A stretch of 64,000 nt of DNA from Streptomyces phaeofaciens (GCF_014648915.1 NZ_BMSA01000002.1:496001-560000); one strand, 5' to 3'. Shown: positions 33,699-41,976, numbered from the stretch's first letter. Made by a program: numbers and translations. The notes: generated by a model from the letters alone, not told the origin.

Positions 33699-34022
33699 GT
33701 GATCATCATCAACAGCAGCTCTGTCAGCACCGCCAAATTGACCGATCGCTCGGTCGTCTCCATGTGCATGCTCGGCGCCTCGAACCTGGGCACCGGTCTG
33801 TCCGGCATTCGTGCCGACCGGTCGGCGTCCCTCTCCGTTGCCCCCACGGGTCTTCTCACCCGTGAGCGCAATGAGCGACCGACCGAGGCACTGGAAGCAG
33901 TAGCGGCAAAGGCGCAGGCCTATGCCTTTACGGCGGCCGGTGCCGAAGACCGGAAGCAGACGACGCAGCACCACCTGATGTGGGCCTTCCGTGGGCCAGA
34001 ACCCTGGAGTGATCCAGTCTGA
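33699..34022 (+). CDS. Upstream ORF in the wblC leader (107 codons)
   Basis: GTG 33699 follows a strong GAGAGGAGG ribosome binding site. The 107-codon ORF (VIIINSSSVSTAKLTDRSV...) ends at TGA 34020-34022, 24 nt before an intrinsic-terminator hairpin. Codon use is unlike its neighbours: AAA, TTG, CTT, ATT, several GCA, GTA, TAT, TTT, CCA and AGT in a genome that avoids them. No domain. Upstream ORFs are established as the sensors of ribosome inhibition in whiB7/wblC leaders; this one fits by position. It may be translated only for regulation. An alternative is a small independent protein. Confidence 0.7.
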   Translation: MIIINSSSVSTAKLTDRSVVSMCMLGASNLGTGLSGIRADRSASLSVAPTGLLTRERNERPTEALEAVAAKAQAYAFTAAGAEDRKQTTQHHLMWAFRGPEPWSDPV

Positions 34023-34045
34023 TCGAAGATCAGGCCGGCGCCTTC

Positions 34046-34090
34046 AGGGCCGCGGAACCCCAACCGGGATCCGCGGCCCTTCTGTTTGTC
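34046..34090 (+). terminator. Attenuator hairpin in the wblC leader
   Basis: An 11-bp stem AGGGCCGCGGA / TCCGCGGCCCT around a 13-nt loop, followed by a T-rich run (TTCTGTTTGT), which is rare in this GC-rich DNA. It lies between the upstream ORF and wblC on the same strand, where read-through would depend on translation of the upstream ORF. Confidence 0.8.
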
Positions 34091-34186
34091 CCCGTACCGG
34101 GGACAGACGGGCGAAGGGGCCTCGGGACAAGAAACGCCGACACCCGGCCCAACAGGGCCGGACCGACCAGACGAGGAAGACGAACC

Positions 34187-34555
34187 GTGCAACTCGAAGC
34201 GCACGCCCCGTCCGTACCGCCTTCCGAAACGATCCCCCCGCCCGGCCTCACGGAGGACTCCACCTTGACCCCGCTCACGGCGCTCACCGCGCTCGACGAC
34301 GCCATCGAGAACCTCGGCGTACCCGTCCCCTGCCGTTCCTACGACCCGGAGGTCTTCTTCGCCGAGTCCCCGGCCGATGTCGAGTACGCCAAGTCCCTCT
34401 GCCGCACCTGCCCGCTGATGGAGGCCTGCCTCGCCGGCGCCAAGGAGCGGCGTGAGCCGTGGGGCGTCTGGGGTGGCGAGCTGTTCGTCCAGGGCGTCGT
34501 CGTCGCCCGGAAGCGGCCGCGTGGCCGCCCGCGCAAGAACCCGGTCACGGCATGA
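34187..34555 (+). CDS. wblC: WblC/WhiB7: antibiotic-responsive Fe-S transcription factor
   Basis: A 122-aa Wbl protein. The four Fe-S ligands are Cys in VPCRSYD, then CRTC and MEAC (C-x2-C-x5-C spacing). The GVWGGE turn that contacts the sigma factor follows, and the C-terminal AT-hook RKRPRGRPRKNP is the mark of WhiB7. It activates a large intrinsic resistance regulon when translation is inhibited. The start is GTG 34187 with GAGGAAG 8 nt upstream. The long 5' leader carries promoter, upstream ORF and attenuator. The stop overlaps the next ATG (ATGA). Orthologue of Rv3197A. Confidence 0.96.
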   Translation: MQLEAHAPSVPPSETIPPPGLTEDSTLTPLTALTALDDAIENLGVPVPCRSYDPEVFFAESPADVEYAKSLCRTCPLMEACLAGAKERREPWGVWGGELFVQGVVVARKRPRGRPRKNPVTA

Positions 34556-34875
34556 ACACCACAGGAACGATCGACCGTCCCCTCACGCAAGACCCCCAGA
34601 AGCAGGCCCCGATGAAGCCGTTCACCAGCGAGCCCGAAGGCTCAGCGACCGAAGACGTCACCACCACCGGCGCGATCGACTCGCGTCAGAACAGGACCCG
34701 CGAGATGCAACTCATCCCAGAAGCCCTGGCTCGTGCGCATATGCACGAGCAGCTGCACCTGGCCGAGCGGGAACGCCGGGCGCTGCGCCTGGCGACCGCT
34801 CGCCGGATGCAGCGCCGGGCGGAGCGCGCCTCGATGCGTGCCCGCCGGGCGCTCGCCATGGCCGTGATGCAGTAG
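34552..34875 (+). CDS. Small basic protein coupled to wblC
   Basis: A 107-aa protein starting in the ATGA overlap with wblC. The first half is polar and disordered (MNTTGTIDRPLTQDPQKQ...). The second half is a long, Arg-rich amphipathic helix (about residues 55-107, ERERRALRLATARRMQRRAE and so on) that could bind nucleic acid or ribosomes. No family recognised. Translational coupling means it is produced whenever WblC is, so a role in the same antibiotic response is worth considering. A strong hairpin follows. Confidence 0.72.
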   Translation: MNTTGTIDRPLTQDPQKQAPMKPFTSEPEGSATEDVTTTGAIDSRQNRTREMQLIPEALARAHMHEQLHLAERERRALRLATARRMQRRAERASMRARRALAMAVMQ

Positions 34876-34927
34876 CGAGCACACACCGGAAGCGGTGGCC
34901 TCCCCTCCGGGGGAGGCGGAACTCTTC

Positions 34928-34967
34928 CCGCGGGGGCCGGTCCGTCCGCACGGACCGGCCCCCGCGG
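34928..34967. terminator. Terminator after the wblC operon
   Basis: Perfect 18-bp arms (34928-34945 and 34950-34967) around CCGC, 50 bp after the last wblC-operon stop. A smaller GCCTCCCC / GGGGAGGC hairpin precedes it. Confidence 0.85.
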
Positions 34968-34999
34968 TGCGTTGTCCCCGGAGCGGCGCCACCTCGGCG

Positions 35000-35005
35000 T
35001 ATCGT
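35000..35005 (+). promoter_or_regulatory. -10 box of probable leaderless promoter (small CxxC protein)
   Basis: TATCGT ends 7 nt before GTG 35013; no Shine-Dalgarno sequence. Confidence 0.45.
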
Positions 35006-35012
35006 CCCGGGC

Positions 35013-35225
35013 GTGACGAGTCAATCCGGCGGCAGCGACCACGGCGGCTCCCCGCCGAGGCCCCGCCCCCTCAGATGCGACCGCTGCGGCACCCGGGCCG
35101 AGGAACCGCCGCCCGTCACCTGGACCTGCTCCGTGGAGAACGGCGTCCGCCGCTACATCTGCGAGGCCTGCGCCCGGGAGAACCTCAGAGCGATCGAGGG
35201 ACGGCTGGACTCGGAGTGGTGGTGA
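35013..35225 (+). CDS. Small zinc-ribbon-like protein
   Basis: A 70-aa protein with CDRCG near residue 22 and ICEACAREN near residue 50, plus a lone Cys in TWTCSVENG. Two CxxC pairs suggest a single zinc knuckle. The C-terminal helix ends in LDSEWW. Function unknown; a conserved small Streptomyces protein type. The start is GTG 35013, chosen from the -10 box at 35000-35005 and the unlikely sequence upstream. It is convergent with the ABC1 gene, 45 bp between stops. Confidence 0.75.
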   Translation: MTSQSGGSDHGGSPPRPRPLRCDRCGTRAEEPPPVTWTCSVENGVRRYICEACARENLRAIEGRLDSEWW

Positions 35226-35270
35226 GGCCCGGAGCCGGGACGAGGCCCCGCCACGCGGCGGGAACCCCTC

Positions 35271-36641
35271 TCACGCCTCCGCCACCGCCTGCTCCGCGTC
35301 CAGGTCGTCCTCCAGGACGAACCCGGGCAGCCACTCCTCCAGTTCGTCCCGCAGCCGAACCGTCGCGCCGAGCTGGCACAGCACACCGATCGTGCTCAGC
35401 GTCACCCGGTGTATCAGCAGATAGGCCGGCGGCAGATTGAGCTGCTTGCCCAACTGGTGGGCGGGGGAGCGGGGATCGGCGATCCGGGCCGCCTGGCTGC
35501 GCATCCAGCCCCGGGTGAACGTGAATTCGGTCACTTGGGCCGGCTCGATGATCGGCAGCAGGTAGTCGAGGACCGCGTCGGGTTCCAGATCGATGGACTC
35601 CTTGACGAAGCCCTCCGTGCGGAGCAGGTCGTAGACCGCGTCCGCCTCGCCGTCGAGCGTCATGCGCAGGGACTCGCCGATCGGCTGCGGCAGGCCCCCC
35701 GAGAGCCGGTCGACGGTGCCGAAGTCCAGGACGCCCAGCCGCCAGTCGTCCTCGCCGTCCGGACCGCCGGGCAGCAGACGGAAGTTGCCGGGGTGCGGGT
35801 CGGCGTGCAGCAGACCGGTGCGGGCCGGGCCGGAGAAGAGGAACCGGGACAACAGCTGGCCCGCGCGGTCGCGCTGCTCCTGTGTGCCGTCGGTGATCAC
35901 CTCGGACAGCGGCACGCCGTCCATCCACTCCGTGACCAGCACCTGGTCGCACTGGTGGACGACCGCAGGGACCACCACGTCCGGATCGCCGGCGAACTCC
36001 TCCGCGTGGGCCTGCTGGGCCTGTGCCTCCAGGCCGTAGTCCAGCTCCTCGGAGACCCGGTCCCGCAGCTCCGAGATCAGGGGCTTGACGTCCATACCCG
36101 GGATCAGGGGGCCCAGCAGACGGGCGAAGCGGCTGAGTTGGGTGAGGTCGGACAGCAGGGCCTCGCCCGCCCCGGGGTACTGGACCTTGACCGCGACCGC
36201 ACGGCCGTCGTGCCACACCGCGCGGTGCACCTGCCCGATCGAGGCCGCGGCGGCCGGCCGGTCCTCGAACTCCCGGAACAGCTCCGGCCAGTCCTCGCCG
36301 AGCCGCTCGGCGAGCACCGCGTGCACCGTGCGCGTCGGCATCGGCGGTGCCGCGTCCTGAAGCTTCGTCAGGGCCGCCCGGTAGGGGCCGGCGACCTCCT
36401 CGGGCAGGGCCGACTCGAAGACGGACAGGGCCTGCCCGAACTTCATCGCACCGCCCTTCAGCTCGCCCAGGACCTTGAACAGCTGCTCCGCGGTGCGCTG
36501 TTGCAGCTCACGCCCGACGATCTCCGCGGACTCGCCCACGATCCGTTTGCCCAGGCCCCAGGTCGCCCGGCCCGCGAAGCCGAGCGGGAGCGCGGCGAGC
36601 TTGGCGGTCCTGGTGACCGCCTTCCGGGGAAGATCAGACAT
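35271..36641 (-). CDS. ABC1/UbiB family atypical kinase
   Basis: A 456-aa protein of the UbiB/COQ8 kinase-like superfamily. It has the family-specific K-x-GQ motif (GGAMKFGQALS, near residue 68), the Ala-rich loop AAASIGQVHRA replacing the Gly-rich loop, the VKVQYPG lysine, the catalytic LLHADPHPGNF and the metal-binding LDFGTVDR. Family members act as ATPases in lipid or quinone metabolism; the substrate here is unknown. The start is ATG 36641 behind GGAGGG. Its start overlaps the end of the ThiF-like gene by 8 nt, so they form one operon. Orthologous position to Rv3197, next to whiB7. Confidence 0.93.
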   Translation of the reverse strand: MSDLPRKAVTRTAKLAALPLGFAGRATWGLGKRIVGESAEIVGRELQQRTAEQLFKVLGELKGGAMKFGQALSVFESALPEEVAGPYRAALTKLQDAAPPMPTRTVHAVLAERLGEDWPELFREFEDRPAAAASIGQVHRAVWHDGRAVAVKVQYPGAGEALLSDLTQLSRFARLLGPLIPGMDVKPLISELRDRVSEELDYGLEAQAQQAHAEEFAGDPDVVVPAVVHQCDQVLVTEWMDGVPLSEVITDGTQEQRDRAGQLLSRFLFSGPARTGLLHADPHPGNFRLLPGGPDGEDDWRLGVLDFGTVDRLSGGLPQPIGESLRMTLDGEADAVYDLLRTEGFVKESIDLEPDAVLDYLLPIIEPAQVTEFTFTRGWMRSQAARIADPRSPAHQLGKQLNLPPAYLLIHRVTLSTIGVLCQLGATVRLRDELEEWLPGFVLEDDLDAEQAVAEA

Positions 36642-37848
36642 ACGCCCTCCAAGTCCCAGCCTGCCGCGCCGCCACTGTCGTACGGCGTAATGCCTTCGAA
36701 TGCCGTTGCCCCGTCATTGTCTCGCGTGATCCCCCGTCCTCGGCGGTGTGTTCCCGCTTACCTTTCTCGGCGGCCCCGCACGAGCATGCGGGATGCGGCC
36801 ACAACGGTCGCGCATGCCACTGGAGTGTGGGCAGGGCCACTTCCCAACGGGCTCCCGCGCCGGGCGGTGCCCCGCCGTCGAGGAAGGCGAGCGCGTGGGC
36901 GGCCGCCAGCCCGGCGACCGTTCCGGCCAGCGCCAGGTCGCAGGCGCGGGCCGGACGCCGCCGCCCGGACTGCCACTGTGCCACCAGCCGCGGCCAGGTC
37001 GCGTCCCGGTCGGTGCGCTCCTGGTGCAGACAGCCCGCACAGCCCGTCTCACCGGGCAGGACGAGCGGGCCGACGACGCCCGTGGCCTCCACCACCCCCG
37101 CGTAGAGGTGCGGTGTGCCCGAGGCGATCAGCGGCTCGGCCGCCGACGGATCGGGCGCGTGCACGGACACGTCGTCGCGCGGGGCGAGGACCACCAGCGA
37201 GAAACCGGGCGTGTCGGAACCGGCCGACGGTCCCGCGCCCCGGCGCGGCGGGCGCCCCGGGGCGGCCCGGCGCACGGCCCGCCGGGCGGCCTCGTCCCGT
37301 CGCTCGCCGACCGCCTCGGCGGGCAGCCCGCCCGGTGCGACGTCCTGCGGCTCCACCCGGCCGCCGTCGCGGACGTCCACCTCGCCGACCCCCGCGCCCG
37401 CCAGCAGCGAGGCCAGCACCACGCCGACCCGGCCGGCGCCCCGGACCTGAACCCGCAACCGGCGCCGGGCGGCAAGCCGGCCGATCGCCTCGCCCGGTTC
37501 CGCCGTGGTCAGGGACAGCGAGGCGAGATCGGGGCGCAGCCGGTCCAGGACGTCCTCGCGTTCCCGCAGGGCGTCCGCGTCCGGACCGCCCCCGCGCGCG
37601 TCGTCCAGCAGGCCGGCGTGCGCCAGCCGCTCCACCAGCCGGTCGACGTGGCCGTCGGGCAGATCCATGCGGCGCCCCTCCTCGCGCAGCAGGGCGAGCC
37701 CGCGGGTGCCGTCCAGCAGGTCGAGGAAACTGCCTGTCGCCGTGTCCACCGGACCGAGTGTCAGCGCGTGCGCCGGAGCCATCCCGAACTGCACGGTGTT
37801 CAGATCACGCCAGCCGCGCCGCAGCGCCGGCTTCACCATCGGATGCAT
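36634..37848 (-). CDS. ThiF/E1-like family protein
   Basis: A 404-aa protein with a degenerate ThiF-type Rossmann fold (VQVRGAGRVGVVLASLLAGAGVGEVDV, near residue 140) and candidate zinc Cys (GETGCAGCLHQERTDRD plus PACSCG near the C-terminus). The Rossmann loop is altered relative to active E1 enzymes, so adenylation is uncertain. The N-terminus (MHPMVKPALRRGWRDLNTVQFG) resembles a cyclodehydratase-like or TOMM-type E1 front domain, by inference. The start is ATG 37848 with GGGGGTC upstream; the frame is open to 38517 but the rest is antisense to another gene. Upstream and overlapping ABC1. Rv3196 is the likely counterpart. Confidence 0.82.
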   Translation of the reverse strand: MHPMVKPALRRGWRDLNTVQFGMAPAHALTLGPVDTATGSFLDLLDGTRGLALLREEGRRMDLPDGHVDRLVERLAHAGLLDDARGGGPDADALREREDVLDRLRPDLASLSLTTAEPGEAIGRLAARRRLRVQVRGAGRVGVVLASLLAGAGVGEVDVRDGGRVEPQDVAPGGLPAEAVGERRDEAARRAVRRAAPGRPPRRGAGPSAGSDTPGFSLVVLAPRDDVSVHAPDPSAAEPLIASGTPHLYAGVVEATGVVGPLVLPGETGCAGCLHQERTDRDATWPRLVAQWQSGRRRPARACDLALAGTVAGLAAAHALAFLDGGAPPGAGARWEVALPTLQWHARPLWPHPACSCGAAEKGKREHTAEDGGSRETMTGQRHSKALRRTTVAARQAGTWRAYV

Positions 37849-38077
37849 CGAAGACCCCCGTACGCCTCGTACTCCCCGTACGCCGGCGGAGCGGGGGCGT
37901 GGGGTTCGTCCTCGCTCCGCCGGCGAGTGCCAGCATGCCCGGCCCCCGCCGAGGCGTGCCGAAAGTTGTCCACAGGCGGGGGAGTTCGTCGTACAAATCC
38001 GTCGTACCAGGCGAACCGGGGGTGAGGGTTCGGAACCCGACCGTCCCGGAGTCGGGACTTCTCCCATGTGCAGCGGG

Positions 38078-38083
38078 TAACGT
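38078..38083 (+). promoter_or_regulatory. -10 box of probable leaderless promoter (YgjP-type gene)
   Basis: TAACGT ends 6 nt before GTG 38090; no Shine-Dalgarno sequence. Confidence 0.5.
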
Positions 38084-38089
38084 CGGGGC

Positions 38090-38686
38090 GTGCCCGCCGA
38101 CCCCCTGCACCGCGCCGGAACCCCACCGCGCAGCACGACGAGCCAGCCGCCCAGCGGATCGAGGACGAGCCCGATCGAGGTTCGCAGAAGCGCCCGTCGG
38201 CGTCGGACGGTCTCCGCGTACCGCGAGGGCGACCGCACCATCGTGCTCATCCCCGCCCGGATGTCCGAGGCCGAGGAGCAACGCTGGGTGAGCGTCATGC
38301 TCGACAAGCTCGCCGCGCAGGAGAGCAGGCGGGTACCGGGCGACACCGAACTGGCGGAGCGCGCGCAGCGGCTGTCGGACCAGTGCTTCGGCGGCCGGGC
38401 CCGGCCCACCTCGGTCCGCTGGGTGACCAACCAGAACACCCGCTGGGGCTCGTGCACCCCGGCCGAGGGCAGCATCCGACTCTCGCACCGGCTGAAGGGG
38501 ATGCCGGAGTACGTCATCGACTACGTGCTCGCCCATGAGCTGGCGCATCTGCTGGTCCCGGGGCACGGGCCCGACTTCTGGCGGCTGCTGGAGGCGTACC
38601 CGCGCACCGAGCGGGCCCGTGGCTATCTCGAGGGCGTGGTCGCCGCCGAGCGGCTGCCCCACCTGCCGGACGCGCGCGGAGAGTAG
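38090..38686 (+). CDS. YgjP/M48-like zinc metallopeptidase (DUF45)
   Basis: A 198-aa protein of the YgjP-type family: VRWVTNQNTRWGSCTPAEGSI, then SHRLKGMPEYVIDYVLAHELAH with the zinc HExxH, and HGPDFWRLLE supplying the third ligand. The first 40 residues are basic and disordered. It is cytosolic, with no signal peptide. The start is GTG 38090, directly behind a leaderless-type -10 box. Substrate unknown. It is divergent from the ThiF-like gene over a 240-bp gap. Confidence 0.87.
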   Translation: MPADPLHRAGTPPRSTTSQPPSGSRTSPIEVRRSARRRRTVSAYREGDRTIVLIPARMSEAEEQRWVSVMLDKLAAQESRRVPGDTELAERAQRLSDQCFGGRARPTSVRWVTNQNTRWGSCTPAEGSIRLSHRLKGMPEYVIDYVLAHELAHLLVPGHGPDFWRLLEAYPRTERARGYLEGVVAAERLPHLPDARGE

Positions 38687-38807
38687 TCCTCCCGGCACCC
38701 CGAGCGCCGGTTCTGTACCGGGTCTGTACCGACATCGTGCGTTGTCCGACTTTGCCGTTAGCCTGACGCGACGCACTCGCAATCGGGATGGGGGACGGTC
38801 GTTACGC

Positions 38808-40511
38808 ATGCCCAGGGAATTCCAGCGCGGCCACAAGGCCAGGATCAGTGACCTCACGGCGGGCACCGATCTGTACGTAGGCGTGCAGATCTCCGCCCCC
38901 GGCCTGTCCTTCGACATCAGCTGCTTCGGCCTGGACGCCGACGAGCGGCTCTCGGACGACCGGTACTTCGTCTTCTTCAACCAGCCGAAGTCCCCCGAGG
39001 AGTCCGTCCAGCTCCTGGGCGCCCAGGCGGGCGACACGGAGTCCTTCCGCATCACCCTGGACCGGATCCCGGCGCAGATCCAGAAGCTGTCCTTCACGGC
39101 GACCATCGACGGCGCCGGACAGATGTCGCAGATCGCCCCCGGGTACCTCCGCATCGTCGCCGGCGGCGAGGAGGTGGCCCGGTACGCGTTCAACGGTTCC
39201 GAGTTCACCACCGAGCGGGCCGTGATGCTGGGTGACTTCTACCTGAAGGACGTCTGGCGGTTCGCGGCCGTCGGACAGGGCTTCGACGGCGGCCTGGAGG
39301 CGCTGCTGAAGAACTTCGGCGGTGAGGTGGCGGAGGAGGAGGCGCCCGCCGCGCCGTCCCAGCCGCAGGCCGGTGCCAGCCCCGGCTTCGCCCCGCCCGC
39401 GTTCGGCGCCCCGGGCCCGGCGCCCGTCCCGGCGCCCGCTGCCCCGCAGCAGCCGCAGCCCGCCGCCGCGCAGGGCTTCGCGCCGCCGCCCGGAGCGACG
39501 CCGCCGCCGGCCCCGGCGCCCGCGCCCTCCGTGCACGGCGCGCCGACCATCGTGGCGCCGTTGACCCCGCCCGGCGGAGTCCATGTCCCGCCGCCGGCCC
39601 CGGCGCCCGCGCCCTACGGCCAGCCCCAGCCGCCGTACGGCCAGCCGCCGCAGCAGCAGCCCTACGGCCAGCCCGCCGCCCCGGGCGCCCCGATGCCGCC
39701 CGGCTACGGCCAGCCCCAGGCGCCGCAGGCCCCGATGCCGCCCGGTTACGGCCAGCAGCCCACGCCCCCCGGCTACGGCCAGCAGCCTCCCTTCGGGCAG
39801 GCCCCCGGCCAGCAGGCGTACGGCGTTCCGCAGGGCGCGCCCCAGGGTGGTGCCGGTGTGACGGCCGCGCTCCAGCAGTTCAAGGAGACGCCCACCGGGC
39901 AGCGTTGGACCCAGCAGAACAGGAAGCTGGTCCGCGTCGACCTCGGCGTCGGCGGCCAGCCCGTGCTCGCCCGCCAGGGCAGCATGGTGCTCTACCAGGG
40001 CAAGGTCGACTTCAGCTACAAGGGCGCGGGCTTCGCCGGCCGGATCGTGGGCAACGCGACCGGCCAGGAGATGCAGCTGATGCGCTGCACCGGCCAGGGT
40101 CAGGTGTTCCTCGCCGAGAACTCCACGATGCTGCACCCGATCGAGCTCCAGGGCGACGGCATCTGCGTCTCCGCGGAGAACGTCCTCGCGTTCGACGAGA
40201 GCCTCCAGTACGAGGTACGCCGCGTCGAGGGTCACGGCATCCCCGGTGGCGCCCTGTTCACCATGCAGTTCACCGGTACCGGCACCATCGTGGTGAAGAC
40301 GCACGGTGTCCCCGTCGTCCTGCCGGTCACGCCCACCACCTTCGCCGACTGCAACGCCGTCGTCGCCTGGTCGGCCGCCTCCCAGGTGGTCGTCTCCAGC
40401 CAGGTGCGGATGCGCCGCAACGCCTACCCCGGCGACACCGGAGAGAGCGTCAACCTCCAGTTCCGGGGCGCTCCCGGCAACTTCATCGTCGTCCAGCCGT
40501 ACGAGGTCTGA
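38808..40511 (+). CDS. TerD-AIM24 fusion protein
   Basis: A 567-aa cytosolic protein joining two domains. Residues 1-180 are TerD-like (tellurium/stress resistance; SFDISCFGLDADERLSDDRYFVFFNQ, with Asp residues for Ca2+ binding). Residues about 180-345 are a Pro/Ala/Gly/Gln-rich linker with YGQP repeats. Residues 345-567 are an AIM24-type beta domain (QQNRKLVRVDLG, GQGQVFLAEN, ENVLAFDESLQYEVRRV). TerD proteins act in phage, tellurite and membrane stress responses. The start is ATG 38808; GGGGGA lies 14 nt upstream, rather far. It heads a three-gene operon (11- and 17-nt gaps) of AIM24 proteins. Confidence 0.9.
   Translation: MPREFQRGHKARISDLTAGTDLYVGVQISAPGLSFDISCFGLDADERLSDDRYFVFFNQPKSPEESVQLLGAQAGDTESFRITLDRIPAQIQKLSFTATIDGAGQMSQIAPGYLRIVAGGEEVARYAFNGSEFTTERAVMLGDFYLKDVWRFAAVGQGFDGGLEALLKNFGGEVAEEEAPAAPSQPQAGASPGFAPPAFGAPGPAPVPAPAAPQQPQPAAAQGFAPPPGATPPPAPAPAPSVHGAPTIVAPLTPPGGVHVPPPAPAPAPYGQPQPPYGQPPQQQPYGQPAAPGAPMPPGYGQPQAPQAPMPPGYGQQPTPPGYGQQPPFGQAPGQQAYGVPQGAPQGGAGVTAALQQFKETPTGQRWTQQNRKLVRVDLGVGGQPVLARQGSMVLYQGKVDFSYKGAGFAGRIVGNATGQEMQLMRCTGQGQVFLAENSTMLHPIELQGDGICVSAENVLAFDESLQYEVRRVEGHGIPGGALFTMQFTGTGTIVVKTHGVPVVLPVTPTTFADCNAVVAWSAASQVVVSSQVRMRRNAYPGDTGESVNLQFRGAPGNFIVVQPYEV
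39585..39835 (+). repeat. Pro/Gly/Gln repeat tract in the TerD-AIM24 linker
   Basis: Irregular tandem units of the type TACGGCCAGCCC encode YGQP/GYGQQP repeats, about a dozen copies. Low-complexity and length-variable by nature. Confidence 0.7.
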
Positions 40512-40522
40512 GGGAGCCCGTC

Positions 40523-41203
40523 ATGAACCAGCCGCTCGCGGGCTACGCCCCCGCACCCGTCACCGCCCGCATGGAGAACCACGGCAATCACATGCTGAAG
40601 GTCGCCATGCAGACCGGGAACGACCTCTTCGCGCGCGTGGGCTCGATGGTCGCCTACGAGGGCTTCGTCCAGTACGAGCCCAACCCGCCGGCCGTGCGCC
40701 AGATCGCGCGCGACTGGATGACCGGCGAGGGCGCACCCCTGATGAAGTGCTCCGGGGACGGTCTGCTCTACCTCGCCGACTACGGCGCCAACGTCGTCGT
40801 GATCAACCTCAACGGCGACGGCATCTCCGTCAACGCCACCAACCTGCTGGCCTTCGACGCGCACCTCACCTGGGGCGTCGAGCGGGTGAAGGGCCTGGCG
40901 AAGTTCGCCGGTCAGGGCCTGTGGAACACCAAGATCTCCGGGCAGGGCTGGGTCGCGCTGACCTCCCGGGGCAAGCCCATCGTCGTCGACTGCGGTGGCG
41001 GCGAGGACGAGACGTACGTCGACCCGGACGCGCTCGTCGCCTGGTCCCCGAACCTGAAGGTGAAGGGCAAGCGCAGCTTCAAGGCGCAGTCCCTGATCGG
41101 CCGGGGCAGCGGCGAGGCCTACCAGATGGCCTTCTCCGGCCAGGGCATCGTCGTCGTCCAGCCCAGTGAGGACAGCACCGACCGCCTCCGGATCCGGGGC
41201 TGA
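40523..41203 (+). CDS. AIM24 family protein
   Basis: A 226-aa AIM24 (beta-sandwich) protein: MENHGNHMLKVAMQTGNDLFARVGSMVAYEGF, CSGDGLLYLADYGANVVVINL, TNLLAFDAHLTWGVERVKG and GSGEAYQMAFSGQGIVVVQPS. In yeast AIM24 is mitochondrial; in bacteria the role is unknown, with frequent linkage to TerD. No signal peptide or TM. Start ATG 40523 with GAGGGAG upstream. It lies between two other AIM24 modules, so the three products may form a hetero-oligomer. Confidence 0.88.
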   Translation: MNQPLAGYAPAPVTARMENHGNHMLKVAMQTGNDLFARVGSMVAYEGFVQYEPNPPAVRQIARDWMTGEGAPLMKCSGDGLLYLADYGANVVVINLNGDGISVNATNLLAFDAHLTWGVERVKGLAKFAGQGLWNTKISGQGWVALTSRGKPIVVDCGGGEDETYVDPDALVAWSPNLKVKGKRSFKAQSLIGRGSGEAYQMAFSGQGIVVVQPSEDSTDRLRIRG

Positions 41204-41220
41204 GGGGGAGCCAGAAAGCC

Positions 41221-41976
41221 ATGCAGAGCCCGCTTTTCGCCTACAACGACCAGCAGACCCAGGACCGCTGGAGCCTCCAGAACAAGCAGATGCTCCGCGT
41301 CGCCCTGGAGGGCCACGACGACATCCTCGCCCGCAAGGGCACGATGGTCGCCTATCAGGGCCTGGTCGAGTTCGACGCCGAATACCAGAGCAACCAGCAG
41401 GGACGCGCGCGTGCGCGTACCGGCGAGGGCTTGGACCTGATGCGCTGTCACGGACAGGGCACGGTCTTCCTCGCCAACCTGGCGCAGCACGTCCATCTCG
41501 TGGAGGTGGAGCAGGACGGCCTGACCGTCGACAGCAGCTATGTGCTGGCCATGGACTCCTCGCTGCACCACGAGGTCATCGCCGTCGACAGCCTCTACGG
41601 CATCTCCGGCTCCGGGAAGTACCAGCTCAACATCACCGGCCGCGGCAAGGTTGCGCTGATGACCTCGGGCGCGCCGCTGATGATGCAGGTCACGCCGGAC
41701 AAGTACGTCAACTGCGACGCCGACGCGATCGTGGCCTGGTCCACCGGGCTGCGGGTGCAGATGCAGGCGCAGACGCACACCTCCGGGGTGTGGCGCCGAC
41801 GGGGCAGCACGGGTGAGGGCTGGGAGCTGAGCTTCATGGGCACCGGTTTCGCGCTCGTGCAGCCCAGTGAGCTGCTGCCGCCGCAGAACGCCCAGATCGG
41901 CTCCGGCCTGGCCGCGCAGTACGGGATGGGACAGCAGGGGGTCCGGGGGCAGAACCAGGGCAACGTCTGGAGCTGA
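41221..41976 (+). CDS. AIM24 family protein
   Basis: A 251-aa AIM24 paralogue: LQNKQMLRVALEGHDDILARKGTMVAYQG, RCHGQGTVFLANLAQHVHLVEV, DSSYVLAMDSSLHHEVIAVD and GWELSFMGTGFALVQPSE. It is closer to the AIM24 half of the TerD fusion than to its immediate neighbour in the TPDKYVNCDADAIVAWS region, compared with TPTTFADCNAVVAWS. Start ATG 41221, GAGGGGGAG 12 nt upstream. Last gene of the operon; a hairpin follows. Confidence 0.88.
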   Translation: MQSPLFAYNDQQTQDRWSLQNKQMLRVALEGHDDILARKGTMVAYQGLVEFDAEYQSNQQGRARARTGEGLDLMRCHGQGTVFLANLAQHVHLVEVEQDGLTVDSSYVLAMDSSLHHEVIAVDSLYGISGSGKYQLNITGRGKVALMTSGAPLMMQVTPDKYVNCDADAIVAWSTGLRVQMQAQTHTSGVWRRRGSTGEGWELSFMGTGFALVQPSELLPPQNAQIGSGLAAQYGMGQQGVRGQNQGNVWS

